Assembly: GCF_900636535.1 (NCBI RefSeq)
Contig: NZ_LR134289.1
Location: 1,426,001 to 1,490,000, forward strand
DNA: 64,000 nt
Origin: Chryseobacterium gleum
GTDB lineage: Bacteria; Bacteroidota; Bacteroidia; Flavobacteriales; Weeksellaceae
Reading direction: 5' to 3'
A program made the translations under genes and the position numbers. Position 1 is the stretch's first letter; every line of letters starts with the position of its first letter. The notes beneath the pieces were generated by a model. The model ran no database searches, was not told the DNA's origin, and saw only the letters and a list, made by a program, of their open reading frames with translations. Below are positions 34,574-42,588 of this stretch, piece after piece.

Positions 34574-35209
34574 CTATACAAACTCCCCAATGTCAAAATC
34601 ACCCAAATCACTTTTCCGCAAGGTGGAAGAACCGTCGTCGCTTTCAGATGAAAGTGTGCTATCCAAAAGCTCGGCAATTTTTCGGGAAGCACCCTCAATG
34701 GAATTTTCCAGTAAGCTGAATAATTCGGTTCCCTGTAATTTCTGAACTATGGCTACCGCTGTTTCCTTTTGAGCCTGTTCCAAATTCTCTTTTTGGAGCA
34801 ATGCCCCTACGGAGCTTAGTTCGTCGTAGGTAACCCCTTGGGCAAAACCGTTATCGCCACCGGATATTCCGTACCTGTTCCATTCTTCTTCCTCTTCCTC
34901 CAAATCAGGCATATTGCTGAAAACTTTGTCCAGTTCTTCCTGCGGAATTTGAATGCTGACGTTTTCGTTTTCGTCGTATTCAATGTCTAAATTATCAGGG
35001 TTTATCTCCTGTTCCGTTATTTGGCTTTCATTGGCAGTGTTTGGCACTGAAAGGCTTCTTACTGGCTTGGGTTGCCCCATAATATCGGGCAGGTTCGGGT
35101 TAACTTTTTCCTGTTTGGACTTTTGCTCCGACCTTTTATGAATGACAATCTTATCCTGCAAAAGCAGGACAATGACTATCAGCAGGCAAATCACAATTAC
35201 TATTTCCAT
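34574..35209 (-). CDS. traD: TraD-family conjugal transfer protein
   Basis: 211 aa. One N-terminal TM helix (VIVICLLIVIVLLLQ, about 4-18), a polar linker, an acidic stretch (LEEEEEEWNRYG) and a C-terminal helical domain (YDELSSVGALLQKENLEQAQKETAVAIVQKL). Corresponds to proteins annotated TraD between DUF3408 and traE in Bacteroidetes ICEs. Not the F-plasmid TraD coupling ATPase. Here it is cut off from traE by the defence insert. Confidence 0.78.
   Translation of the reverse strand: MEIVIVICLLIVIVLLLQDKIVIHKRSEQKSKQEKVNPNLPDIMGQPKPVRSLSVPNTANESQITEQEINPDNLDIEYDENENVSIQIPQEELDKVFSNMPDLEEEEEEWNRYGISGGDNGFAQGVTYDELSSVGALLQKENLEQAQKETAVAIVQKLQGTELFSLLENSIEGASRKIAELLDSTLSSESDDGSSTLRKSDLGDFDIGEFV
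35023..35062 (+). promoter_or_regulatory. GGC-decamer array F, inside traD
   Basis: GGC at 35023, 35033, 35043 and 35053 in exact 10-bp steps, with the unit GGCAGTGTTT identical to units in arrays B and D. It lies inside the traD coding sequence, in inverse orientation to it. Coding constraint makes chance more likely here, but the full match of units argues for a real site. Confidence 0.5.
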
Positions 35210-35220
35210 AATCTGATGCT

Positions 35221-35661
35221 TTAAAAAATGGGTTTAAACTTTTCGTTGAAATCATCGGTAATGGCTTTTTCAAACATCTCAAAATGATGCTCCAGTATGT
35301 TATCGAGATAAGCATACAGGGGTATGGCATCTTTACCAATAACCTGTACAATACGGGATAGCCGTTCGTGGTATTCCTGCCGTATATATATGCTTTTATC
35401 GCCCCGCTTTGTCATCGAATGGGTTTTCAAAAAGTGTTCGCCGTAGCTTCCGTCAAGGCTTTTTTTGATGCGGTTCCTTTCCCGTTGTACAGGCTTACTT
35501 TGTGGTAACTCAACCTGCTTTACCACATCTTGTTCCGCTTCCTTTTCCTGCTCTTCGGCAGGTAGCTGTAAACCGTCCTTTTTAACGCCGTCTACCATCA
35601 GGTTCATCATCATTTCCTCGTTAATGTCCGGCGTTACTTTTCTTTTATTGTCTTTCTCCAT
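35221..35661 (-). CDS. DUF3408 conjugation protein
   Basis: 146 aa. Charged N-terminal half, then HFLKTHSMTKRGDKSIYIRQEYHERLSRIVQVIGKDAIPLYAYLDNILEHHFEMF, the DUF3408 domain resembling a ribbon-helix-helix or partition accessory. It starts 4 bp after the ParA-type gene and is probably the partner (ParB-like role inferred from order) of that ATPase. Confidence 0.83.
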   Translation of the reverse strand: MEKDNKRKVTPDINEEMMMNLMVDGVKKDGLQLPAEEQEKEAEQDVVKQVELPQSKPVQRERNRIKKSLDGSYGEHFLKTHSMTKRGDKSIYIRQEYHERLSRIVQVIGKDAIPLYAYLDNILEHHFEMFEKAITDDFNEKFKPIF

Positions 35662-35665
35662 AGCA

Positions 35666-36433
35666 CTACAATTGAATGATGTTTAAAAATTCGCTGATGA
35701 ACAGGTCTAACTGGCAGGCTTTCATCAAACGCTCATCGGGTGGCATTACCGTAGAACGGAAAACCGTTTTGCTGTCCGCTTCGCTTTCCTTGCGAAAACG
35801 GGTGCTGTTCTTGATTTGGCTTTGCATCAGGCTTAATCCCAATTGCCCGATTAGCTGATTGTACACGTCATATAAGGGTGTGCTTTCCCTGCCGTCCACC
35901 TGGTTCCAGAAAAGATTAATGGTTTCTATAGATGTCTCGCCTTTTTTCATAATCACGTCCTGTAAAAGCTGTGTGAAGATGAGCGTACTTTCCATTACCA
36001 CACGGTCTGCCGTGATGGGCGTGAAAATGTGGTGCATACCTGCCAATGCTTTCAGGATGCCGGGCGTGTTTACAGTTCCGGGCAGGTCGAAGAACAGCAC
36101 ATCAAGCGGAACGGGAGAAGTGTTTACAAATTCGTGCGCCGCATCGAGTACGCTATCCGCTTTGTGCTGCATAATGGGATAGGCTTTTTTGTTGATGGTG
36201 GTAAACTGCTTATAAGCCAGTTTTTTCAAAGCCTCATTTTCCATTACCATTGCCAAATCACGGGTTTTCATTTTCATCAGGCTGTGCTGCGGAAAATCCG
36301 CATCAAATACGGCTACGTTGTAGCCCAACCGATAGTGCATCGTGCTTGCAACAAGCGTGGTAAATGTGCTTTTGCCAACACCGCCTTTTTGAGAAGAAAA
36401 GGCAACGAACAGAGGTTTCTTTTTTGTGTCCAT
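35666..36433 (-). CDS. traA: ParA/MinD-type ATPase (TraA)
   Basis: 255 aa. Deviant Walker A KGGVGKST at residues 15-22, DADFPQ (about 45-50) and Walker B-like VLFFDLPGT (about 113-121). Belongs to the ParA family and to the TraA position of CTnDOT-type elements. May help position or maintain the excised ICE circle. A 330-bp degenerate repeat tract lies directly upstream, a candidate centromere. Confidence 0.9.
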   Translation of the reverse strand: MDTKKKPLFVAFSSQKGGVGKSTFTTLVASTMHYRLGYNVAVFDADFPQHSLMKMKTRDLAMVMENEALKKLAYKQFTTINKKAYPIMQHKADSVLDAAHEFVNTSPVPLDVLFFDLPGTVNTPGILKALAGMHHIFTPITADRVVMESTLIFTQLLQDVIMKKGETSIETINLFWNQVDGRESTPLYDVYNQLIGQLGLSLMQSQIKNSTRFRKESEADSKTVFRSTVMPPDERLMKACQLDLFISEFLNIIQL

Positions 36434-36449
36434 ATTTTTAAAATTTAAA

Positions 36450-36790
36450 GTTTACATCTTGCTGTTTTCAGTCTTGCAGGCTTGCACCCGTGCAGTCCTG
36501 ATTTCGTGCTGTCTTTCTTGCAGGATAGCTATCAGGCTTGCCTGCGGGAATTGCTGATTGCCTGCTTCCTTGCTGTATAGCAGCCCTGCTTTCATTCAGG
36601 CATCTTATCAGGGGAGATTGCGTTCTTGCATTCGTTCCGTTCGTCATTCCATCCGTCACGCTTTCCGTCATTCCTGCGCTCTTGCTTTCTTGCATTCCTG
36701 CAATCTTGCAGGCAGGATAACCTGCCATCTTGAATGTGTGCCGTCTGCTTGTCCTGAAGCACGGGCTGTCTGCCTGCCTGCCAACATTCA
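36450..36790 (-). repeat. Degenerate hexamer/12-mer repeat tract upstream of traA
   Basis: About 340 bp of low-complexity sequence made of variants of GCAGGA, ATGCAA, GAAAGC and ATGACG (minus strand). The core shows a 24-bp spacing: plus-strand CATTCC at 36645, 36669 and 36693. An open frame across it (36468-36815) would encode a repetitive peptide (for example AGMQESKSAGMTESVTDGM), which I judge uncertain. It could be a parS-like site for TraA or an odd small gene. Confidence 0.6.
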
Positions 36791-36831
36791 GGGGCAAAGA
36801 ACTCATCAAATTCATTCAGTTGTATAGCGGT

Positions 36832-36871
36832 GGCAGTGTTTGGCGTTCAGAGGCAGCATTTGGCACTGTGG
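36832..36871 (+). promoter_or_regulatory. GGC-decamer array B, upstream of the traA operon
   Basis: GGC at 36832, 36842, 36852 and 36862 (a further GGC at 36870 breaks phase). Units include GGCAGTGTTT and GGCAGCATTT. It is in inverse orientation to traA, about 400 bp upstream of its ATG, with the repeat tract between. Confidence 0.72.
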
Positions 36872-36964
36872 CACAGTGCAACGCTATCGTAAACAGGGCT
36901 TTACTTTGTATTGTGATTTTTATTAACGGATTTATGCAAAAGTCTTTTGACATATCAGGAGGTA

Positions 36965-37099
36965 ACGGGAACGGCATCGAGCCGTTTTTCCCTGTTACAT
37001 TCAATCCGTCCCGCAGGGCGGATTTTTGTGTTCACCGGAACACGGCAAGTTGTGTTTTGAGCATCTCGGAATGATTTCCGATGCTCAAAACAACTTGCC
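36965..37099. other. oriT: Hairpin cluster before mobA (oriT candidate)
   Basis: Three structures in the 300 bp before mobA. (1) ACGGC / GCCGT at 36971-36985 with flanking GTAAC arms, followed by Ts. (2) AATCCG(T)CCC / GGGCGGATT at about 37004-37024 with Ts. (3) A long imperfect inverted repeat at 37044-37065 and 37080-37099, arms of 22 and 20 nt identical except for a 2-nt insertion, loop of 14 nt. oriT of CTnDOT elements lies next to mobA-mobB, and a large inverted repeat is usual near nic. The nic site is not assigned. Confidence 0.55.
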
Positions 37100-37165
37100 C
37101 TTTGCAGGGGGCAGAAAACACCTTCCGAAGTCAGGGTTTTGTATGGATTTTAAAATGGATTAGTG

Positions 37166-37666
37166 ATGAACGATAACAACAAAAAGCAATTGAAAAAGAC
37201 CGGACGCCGCCCCAAAGAAGACCCGGCGACAATACGGTACACCATTTCCTTTAACGAGCAGGAACACGCCCGTTTTCTTGCCCTGTTTGATAAATCAGGT
37301 ATGCAGGTAAAGGCGCACTTTATAACGTCCTGCATCTTTAACAAGACCATAAAGACCATTCAGATTGACAAGGGAACGGTTGATTTTTATATGCGGCTGA
37401 CCTCTTTTCATAGCCAGTTCCGTTCCATAGGTGTAAACTATAACCAAATTGTAAAGCTGCTGTACAAGAATTTTTCCGAGAAAAAAGCCGCAGCGTTTCT
37501 GTACAAACTGGAAAAGCAGACGGCTGAAATGGCAATGCTATGTCAGAAAATCATCCAAATAAGCGAGGAATTTGAAGCCAAACACCTGAAAAATAGCGGT
37601 AGAAATGATAGCAAAAATCGGAAGAAGCGCAAATTTATACGGAGCATTGGCGTACAATCAGCTTAA
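37166..37666 (+). CDS. mobA: Mobilisation accessory protein MobA (relaxosome)
   Basis: 166 aa from ATG 37166; a GTG one codon earlier is possible. Opens with NDNNKKQLKKTGRRPKEDPATIRYTISFNEQEHARFLALFDKSG, a ribbon-helix-helix-like DNA-binding part, then helices with SIGVNYNQIVKLLYKNFSEKKAAAFL and a very basic tail. Relaxosome accessory protein that would bind oriT next to the relaxase. Ends inside the start of mobB (62-bp overlap). Confidence 0.85.
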   Translation: MNDNNKKQLKKTGRRPKEDPATIRYTISFNEQEHARFLALFDKSGMQVKAHFITSCIFNKTIKTIQIDKGTVDFYMRLTSFHSQFRSIGVNYNQIVKLLYKNFSEKKAAAFLYKLEKQTAEMAMLCQKIIQISEEFEAKHLKNSGRNDSKNRKKRKFIRSIGVQSA

Positions 37667-38885
37667 AGTAGAGAATGAAAACGGGCAGATTTTATTTGCC
37701 AATAAGATGATTGAAACCGCAAGCGGTCATTATTCCGTGGCACAATTAGCCCAGTCTTTTGCCCCTTACCTGATAGCGAACCGCAATACCGAGAAACATA
37801 CGTTGCATATTTCGCTTAATCCTGACCCGAACGACAAGGTAAGCGATGATAAGTTTAGGGAAATGGCAGAACAGTATATGCGGGAAATGGGTTACGGCGA
37901 ACAGCCTTTTGTGGTATTCAAACACACGGATATTGACCGCAGCCATATACACATTGTATCGGTTTGCGTGGACGAGCAGGGCAAAAAGATTTCGGACAAA
38001 TTCGAGAAAATGCGGTCTATGAATGTGTGCCGTGAACTGGAAAGACAACACGGCTTGATACCCGCAACCGATAAAGAACACAAGCAGAACGACAAGATTT
38101 TCCGTCCGGTAGATTATCGGGCAGGCGATGTGAAAAGCCAAATCGCTTCGGTTGTCCGCCACCTACCGAATTATTATAAGTTTCAGACTTTGGGCGAATA
38201 CAATGCCTTGCTTTCCCTGTTTAATGTTACCACCGAAAAAGTGGAGGGCGAATTGCAGGGAAAAATGCGGCAAGGCTTATTATATATTCCTTTAAACGAG
38301 AAAGGCGAAAGAGCCGGGCATCCGTTCAAGGCTTCGTTGTTTGGTAAAAATGCAGGGCTTCCGGCTTTGGAACTGCATTTTGCAAAATGCAAAGAGGATT
38401 TAAAAGACCACCCAAGTAAGCAGACCCTAAAAGCTGCAATTTCTATTGCTCTGAAATCCACAAATGATGAGCAGGCTTTTAAAAAGCAGTTGAGTGAACA
38501 GGGCATTAATGTAGTGGTCCGCCGGAACGATACAGGTCGTATTTATGGTATCACTTTCATAGACCACAATTCAAAGGCGGTTTGGAACGGTTCACGCTTA
38601 GCAAAGGAACTTTCTGCCAATACCTTTAATGATTATTGGAACAATAATATCAAACCGGAGATTAAAGAACCTGTCGTACAACTTCCAAAAACATCCACAT
38701 CAAATGATGCAGATCTTCCTGCGGAAGAACCTCATCATTTGTTCGACTTCCTGAATACTACTGAAAAACACGAAGACGGTTTGATTGAGGCATTTGGCGG
38801 TTTGTTACCCGAAGCACAGGGCGATGATTACGAGGAACAGGATTTTGCTAACAAAATGAAGAAGAAAAAAAAAAGAAGACTGTAA
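37605..38885 (+). CDS. mobB: Relaxase MobB (MOBP-type)
   Basis: 426 aa. Relaxase/mobilisation nuclease domain at 1-260: MIAKIGRSANLYGALAYNQLKVE, HTLHISLNPDPNDKVSD and the metal-binding HTDIDRSHIHIVSV (H-x-H). A Tyr in the N-terminal part (YGALAYNQ) is the likely nicking residue. C-terminal 270-426 is variable and ends KKKKKRRL. Nicks oriT and pilots the strand through the channel, handed over by MobC. Overlaps mobA. Confidence 0.92.
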   Translation: MIAKIGRSANLYGALAYNQLKVENENGQILFANKMIETASGHYSVAQLAQSFAPYLIANRNTEKHTLHISLNPDPNDKVSDDKFREMAEQYMREMGYGEQPFVVFKHTDIDRSHIHIVSVCVDEQGKKISDKFEKMRSMNVCRELERQHGLIPATDKEHKQNDKIFRPVDYRAGDVKSQIASVVRHLPNYYKFQTLGEYNALLSLFNVTTEKVEGELQGKMRQGLLYIPLNEKGERAGHPFKASLFGKNAGLPALELHFAKCKEDLKDHPSKQTLKAAISIALKSTNDEQAFKKQLSEQGINVVVRRNDTGRIYGITFIDHNSKAVWNGSRLAKELSANTFNDYWNNNIKPEIKEPVVQLPKTSTSNDADLPAEEPHHLFDFLNTTEKHEDGLIEAFGGLLPEAQGDDYEEQDFANKMKKKKKRRL

Positions 38886-38890
38886 GAGGT

Positions 38891-38918
38891 CAGATTTTGG
38901 AATTAAAAATCTGTTTTT
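38891..38918 (+). terminator. Terminator after mobB
   Basis: AGATTTT / AAAATCT stem followed by GTTTTT, 6 bp past the mobB stop. Confidence 0.55.
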
Positions 38919-38969
38919 AAAAAGATTTATTGAGCTGTCACTTTATAATTCTGAAAGAATTTGAGTTGT

Positions 38970-39009
38970 ATTTAAGTAATTGCTTAAATAAACAAATTGA
39001 CTATCTTTG
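38970..39009 (+). promoter_or_regulatory. ArsR-type operator and promoter of the mercury operon
   Basis: ATTTAAG-TAATTG-CTTAAAT (38970-38989) is a perfect inverted repeat covering the -33 area. The -7 box TATCTTTG is at 39002-39009, and the ATG at 39014 follows almost directly. This fits metal-relieved autorepression. Confidence 0.7.
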
Positions 39010-39013
39010 TGCT

Positions 39014-39388
39014 ATGGACAATAATTCTTGCATACGACAACAAGCAGACATTAAACAAATAAACCGCTGTAAAGACCGAGTTTCAGAACTCAACGGTTCT
39101 TTTGACTATTTATCGAACGGACTTGAATTAGCGGGAAACAATGTAAGACTGAAAATACTCTTTCTACTTTATGAAGAAAAACGACTTTGTGTTTGTGATA
39201 TAAGTGATATTCTTGGTATGACAATTTCAGCGGTTTCACAACACTTGCGGAAACTCAAAGACAGAAAACTTATTGAAACCGAACGAGAAGCTCAAACTAT
39301 TTTTCACTCACTGACTAAAGAGTATGAAAAAATGCTGAAACCATTTTTCAAAATACTTGACGAAAACAAAATATTAGAAACAATATGA
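39014..39388 (+). CDS. ArsR/SmtB-family metalloregulator
   Basis: 124 aa; start at 39014, just after the -7 box, rather than the upstream in-frame ATG at 38930, which would lie before the promoter. Winged helix with the metal-binding motif LCVCDIS (Cys59, Cys61) in the alpha-3 position, recognition helix TISAVSQHLRKLKDRKLIE, plus N-terminal Cys6 and Cys19 as possible extra ligands. Its stop overlaps the MerTP start (ATGA), so it represses its own operon. Likely senses mercury, or another thiophilic metal. Confidence 0.87.
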   Translation: MDNNSCIRQQADIKQINRCKDRVSELNGSFDYLSNGLELAGNNVRLKILFLLYEEKRLCVCDISDILGMTISAVSQHLRKLKDRKLIETEREAQTIFHSLTKEYEKMLKPFFKILDENKILETI

Positions 39389-39978
39389 AAACTGACAAAA
39401 AATTAATTGGTGCAGGACTTTTGACTACAATTGCAGCTTCTCTTTGTTGCATCACACCAGTATTGGCTCTTATTGCAGGAACAAGCGGTCTTGCTTCCAC
39501 TTTTTCTTGGCTTGAACCTTTTCGACCCTATTTTATCGGGTTGACAATTTTGGTTCTTGGTTTTGCTTGGTATCAAAAGTTGAAACCCAAAAAGCAGATA
39601 GATTGCAATTGTGAGACAGAAGAAAAACCAAAATTCATTCAGTCAAAAATGTTTTTAGGAATTGTAACAGCATTTGCAATCGTAATGCTTGCCTTTCCAT
39701 ACTACTCAAGCATTTTCTACCCAAAGACAGAAAAGCAAATTATAGCGGTGGACAAATCCAATATTCAAAAAGTAGAATTTACGATTAGCGGAATGACTTG
39801 TGCAAGTTGTGGCGAACACGTAAATCACGAAGTAAATAAATTGACAGGAATAATAAGTTCAAACGCCTCATACGAAAAAGGAAACGCAATCGTGGAATTT
39901 GACAACTCAAAAACGAATATTTCTGAGGTCGAAAAAGCAATTAACTCAACAGGATATTCTGTAACCGACAAAAAATAA
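39385..39978 (+). CDS. merTP: MerTP fusion mercuric transporter
   Basis: 197 aa. A MerT-like part has TM helices and the vicinal Cys pair SLCCITP (Cys21-Cys22), plus Cys74/Cys76 in a cytosolic loop (DCNC). The C-terminal HMA (MerP-like) domain has GMTCASC (Cys139, Cys142). Transports Hg(II) across the inner membrane. No merA reductase is found nearby, so detoxification is incomplete here, or the substrate is another metal. Confidence 0.88.
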   Translation: MKTDKKLIGAGLLTTIAASLCCITPVLALIAGTSGLASTFSWLEPFRPYFIGLTILVLGFAWYQKLKPKKQIDCNCETEEKPKFIQSKMFLGIVTAFAIVMLAFPYYSSIFYPKTEKQIIAVDKSNIQKVEFTISGMTCASCGEHVNHEVNKLTGIISSNASYEKGNAIVEFDNSKTNISEVEKAINSTGYSVTDKK

Positions 39979-39984
39979 AACCAA

Positions 39985-40191
39985 ATGGAAATCATATTGC
40001 AATCAACAATTACTTGCCCCAACTGCGGACACAAGAAAGAAGAAACAATGCCGACAGACGCTTGCCAATATTTCTACGAATGTGAAAAATGCAAACAAGT
40101 TCTTAAACCAAAACAAGGAGACTGTTGTGTTTATTGTAGTTACGGAAGTGTTCCTTGTCCACCAATTCAGCAGGACAAAAAATGTTGCTGA
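39985..40191 (+). CDS. GDCCVYCSYG-type Cys-rich protein
   Basis: 68 aa with eleven Cys: TCPNCGHKKEE, YECEKCKQVLK and the signature KQGDCCVYCSYGSVPCPPIQ. Zinc-ribbon-like with a second metal site; members of this family sit in mercury/arsenic gene clusters. It starts 6 bp after merTP. Function probably metal binding or transfer. Confidence 0.82.
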   Translation: MEIILQSTITCPNCGHKKEETMPTDACQYFYECEKCKQVLKPKQGDCCVYCSYGSVPCPPIQQDKKCC

Positions 40192-40285
40192 CGGACAGAA
40201 AACAGAAGAGCAACTAAAAGTATTTTTTATTTGGATGCTTCATAAATGTTACGATACAAAAGGATCATAGAAGCTACAACTCTTA

Positions 40286-40325
40286 TCACTTCGCCAAACA
40301 CTGCCACGCACCGCCATTGACTGCC
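40286..40325 (-). promoter_or_regulatory. GGC-decamer array D, upstream of mobC
   Basis: On the minus strand GGC ends at 40325, 40315, 40305 and 40295: exact 10-bp steps, with GGCAGTGTTT as one unit. The nearest unit is 64 bp before the mobC ATG and the array is inverse to mobC. It shows that mobC keeps its own promoter although the mercury operon separates it from mobB. Confidence 0.75.
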
Positions 40326-40388
40326 ACATTCTTATAGCCGCTGTGTAGAGCCTTTAAATTCACGCCCGAACATTAAAACTAAAAAAGA

Positions 40389-42389
40389 ATGCAGGGAGAA
40401 GACGATTTAAGAGGTTTAGCCAAAATAATGGCTTTTATGCGGGCAGTCAGTATTCTTTTGGTGCTGATGCACCTTTATTGGTTCTGCTACGGGTTCTTTT
40501 TAGAACGTGGTTGGACGTTGGAAATAATCAACAAGATATTAGGCAATTTCGACCGGACGGCGGGCTTGTTTTCACATACCCTTTATACCAAGGCGTTCGC
40601 TTTGGTTTTGCTTGCTTTGAGTTGTTTGGGAACGAAAGGCGTAAAGAATGAGAAGATAACCTGGGCTAAAATCTACGTGGCTTTGGGCGTTGGTTTTGTG
40701 CTGTTCTTTCTGAACACGCCGTTGTTAAAGCTATCTCCGGTAATAGGCACATTTCTGTATATCCTTACTATCTCGTTAGGTTATATTGCTTTGCTGATGG
40801 CGGGCGTATGGATGAGCCGCTTGCTTCGTACCAACTTAATGGACGATGTTTTCAACAACGAGAACGAGAGCTTTCAACAGGAAACAAAGCTGATGGAAAA
40901 TGAATATTCCGTTAACCTGCCCACCAAATTTTACTACAAAGGCAAATGGAACAACGGTTGGATAAACATTGTAAATCCTTTCAGGGCATCAATCGTGTTG
41001 GGTACTCCGGGTTCCGGTAAATCTTATGCCATCGTAAACAACTACATCAAGCAGCAGATTGAGAAAGGCTTTAGTATGTATATATATGATTTTAAATTTG
41101 ACGACCTTTCCACCATTGCCTACAATCATTTATTGAAGCATCGGGATAAGTACAAAGTTCAACCAAAATTCTATGTGATAAATTTCGATGACCCACGCAA
41201 GAGCCATAGGTGCAATCCACTCAATCCCGATTTTATGACAGACATTTCCGACGCTTACGAAGCGGCTTACACCATAATGCTGAACCTCAACCGTAGCTGG
41301 ATACAGAAGCAAGGGGATTTTTTCGTGGAAAGCCCAATTATCCTATTGGCTGCCATTATTTGGTATCTGAAAATCTATGAGGATGGTAAGTATTGTACAT
41401 TCCCGCACGCCATTGAATTGCTGAATAAAAAGTATTCGGACGTATTTACCATTCTGACCTCATATTCCGATTTGGAAAACTATCTTTCTCCGTTTATGGA
41501 TGCCTGGCAAGGTGGCGCACAAGACCAATTGCAGGGACAGATTGCATCGGCAAAAATCCCTTTGTCAAGAATGATTAGCCCGCAGTTGTATTGGGTTATG
41601 ACTGGCGATGACTTTACGCTCGACATCAATAACCCAAAAGAGCCTAAAATTTTGTGCGTGGGTAATAATCCCGACCGCCAAAATATCTACTCCGCAGCAT
41701 TGGGTTTGTACAATTCCCGTATTGTTAAGCTCATCAACAAAAAAGGGCAATTAAAGAGTTCAGTAATCATAGATGAGCTGCCCACAATTTATTTTAGGGG
41801 ACTGGATAATCTTATCGCAACAGCGAGAAGTAATAAGGTGGCTGTATGTTTGGGCTTTCAAGACTTTTCGCAATTAACGAGGGATTACGGCGACAAAGAA
41901 AGTAAGGTAATACAGAATACCGTCGGCAATATATTCAGTGGTCAGGTGGTTGGAGAAACGGCAAAAAGCCTTTCGGAACGCTTCGGAAAAGTATTGCAGA
42001 AACGCCAGAGTATGACCATTAACCGCAACGATAAATCTACCTCAATTTCCACACAATTAGACAGCCTTATTCCGGCTTCCAAAATTTCAACTTTGACACA
42101 GGGTATGTTCGTAGGTTCTGTATCGGATAACTTTGATGAGCGCATCGAGCAAAAGATTTTCCACGCTGAAATCGTGGTGGATAATGACAAGGTAGCAGCA
42201 GAAACCAAAGCCTATAAGCAAATACCGCAAATCCTTTCTTTCGTAAACGAGCAGGGCGAGGATAAAATGAAACAGCAGATTGAAAGCAACTACCGTCAGA
42301 TAAAACAAGACATTGTACAGATTATCGAAATGGAATTGGAGCGTATCAAAAATGACCCGGATTTGCAACATTTGGTGCAGCAAGAATAA
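40389..42389 (+). CDS. mobC: Type IV coupling protein MobC (VirD4/TraG-like)
   Basis: 666 aa. N-terminal TM helices (about 15-35, 65-80, 95-145; LVLMHLYWFCYGFFLERG), then an ATPase domain: Walker A GTPGSGKSY (about 205-213), Walker B SSVIIDELPT (about 455-464). C-terminal coiled coil (EQGEDKMKQQIESNYRQIKQDIVQIIEMELERI). It brings the relaxase-DNA complex to the TraG channel. MobC of CTnDOT is the same type. Confidence 0.93.
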   Translation: MQGEDDLRGLAKIMAFMRAVSILLVLMHLYWFCYGFFLERGWTLEIINKILGNFDRTAGLFSHTLYTKAFALVLLALSCLGTKGVKNEKITWAKIYVALGVGFVLFFLNTPLLKLSPVIGTFLYILTISLGYIALLMAGVWMSRLLRTNLMDDVFNNENESFQQETKLMENEYSVNLPTKFYYKGKWNNGWINIVNPFRASIVLGTPGSGKSYAIVNNYIKQQIEKGFSMYIYDFKFDDLSTIAYNHLLKHRDKYKVQPKFYVINFDDPRKSHRCNPLNPDFMTDISDAYEAAYTIMLNLNRSWIQKQGDFFVESPIILLAAIIWYLKIYEDGKYCTFPHAIELLNKKYSDVFTILTSYSDLENYLSPFMDAWQGGAQDQLQGQIASAKIPLSRMISPQLYWVMTGDDFTLDINNPKEPKILCVGNNPDRQNIYSAALGLYNSRIVKLINKKGQLKSSVIIDELPTIYFRGLDNLIATARSNKVAVCLGFQDFSQLTRDYGDKESKVIQNTVGNIFSGQVVGETAKSLSERFGKVLQKRQSMTINRNDKSTSISTQLDSLIPASKISTLTQGMFVGSVSDNFDERIEQKIFHAEIVVDNDKVAAETKAYKQIPQILSFVNEQGEDKMKQQIESNYRQIKQDIVQIIEMELERIKNDPDLQHLVQQE

Positions 42390-42412
42390 GAGCGTTTTAG
42401 GATATATCCATC

Positions 42413-42449
42413 AAAAACAGGGCTGTACTTTTTACAGCCCTGTTTTTTT
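42413..42449 (+). terminator. Terminator after mobC
   Basis: Perfect 12-bp stem AACAGGGCTGTA / TACAGCCCTGTT followed by Ts. Confidence 0.9.
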
Positions 42450-42509
42450 GTACAGCACTATTACTAACCTTCTCGTTATCAAGTTTCAAGAATAATTTCG
42501 AAAACTAAA

Positions 42510-42527
42510 TTTAATCAAATGATTAAA
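42510..42527. promoter_or_regulatory. TetR operator 1, before the regulator gene
   Basis: TTTAATCA-AA-TGATTAAA, a perfect inverted repeat. A copy at 43239-43255 precedes the efflux genes. The -7 box TACATTTG (about 42552-42559) lies between it and the ATG at 42589. Confidence 0.75.
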
Positions 42528-42588
42528 ATATTTGGATAAATCAAGAATAAGTTTTTACATTTGTCACTGAAAAGAATTTTAATGTAAA

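Noticed and set aside
36468..36815. Minus-strand frame of 115 aa across the hexamer tract as a gene
   Set aside because: Repetitive, low-complexity peptide with no family sign; kept as a repeat tract with the gene only as an option.
36558..36827. Plus-strand frames over the repeat tract near 36.5-36.8 kb
   Set aside because: Shadows of the low-complexity sequence; no start context and no homology.
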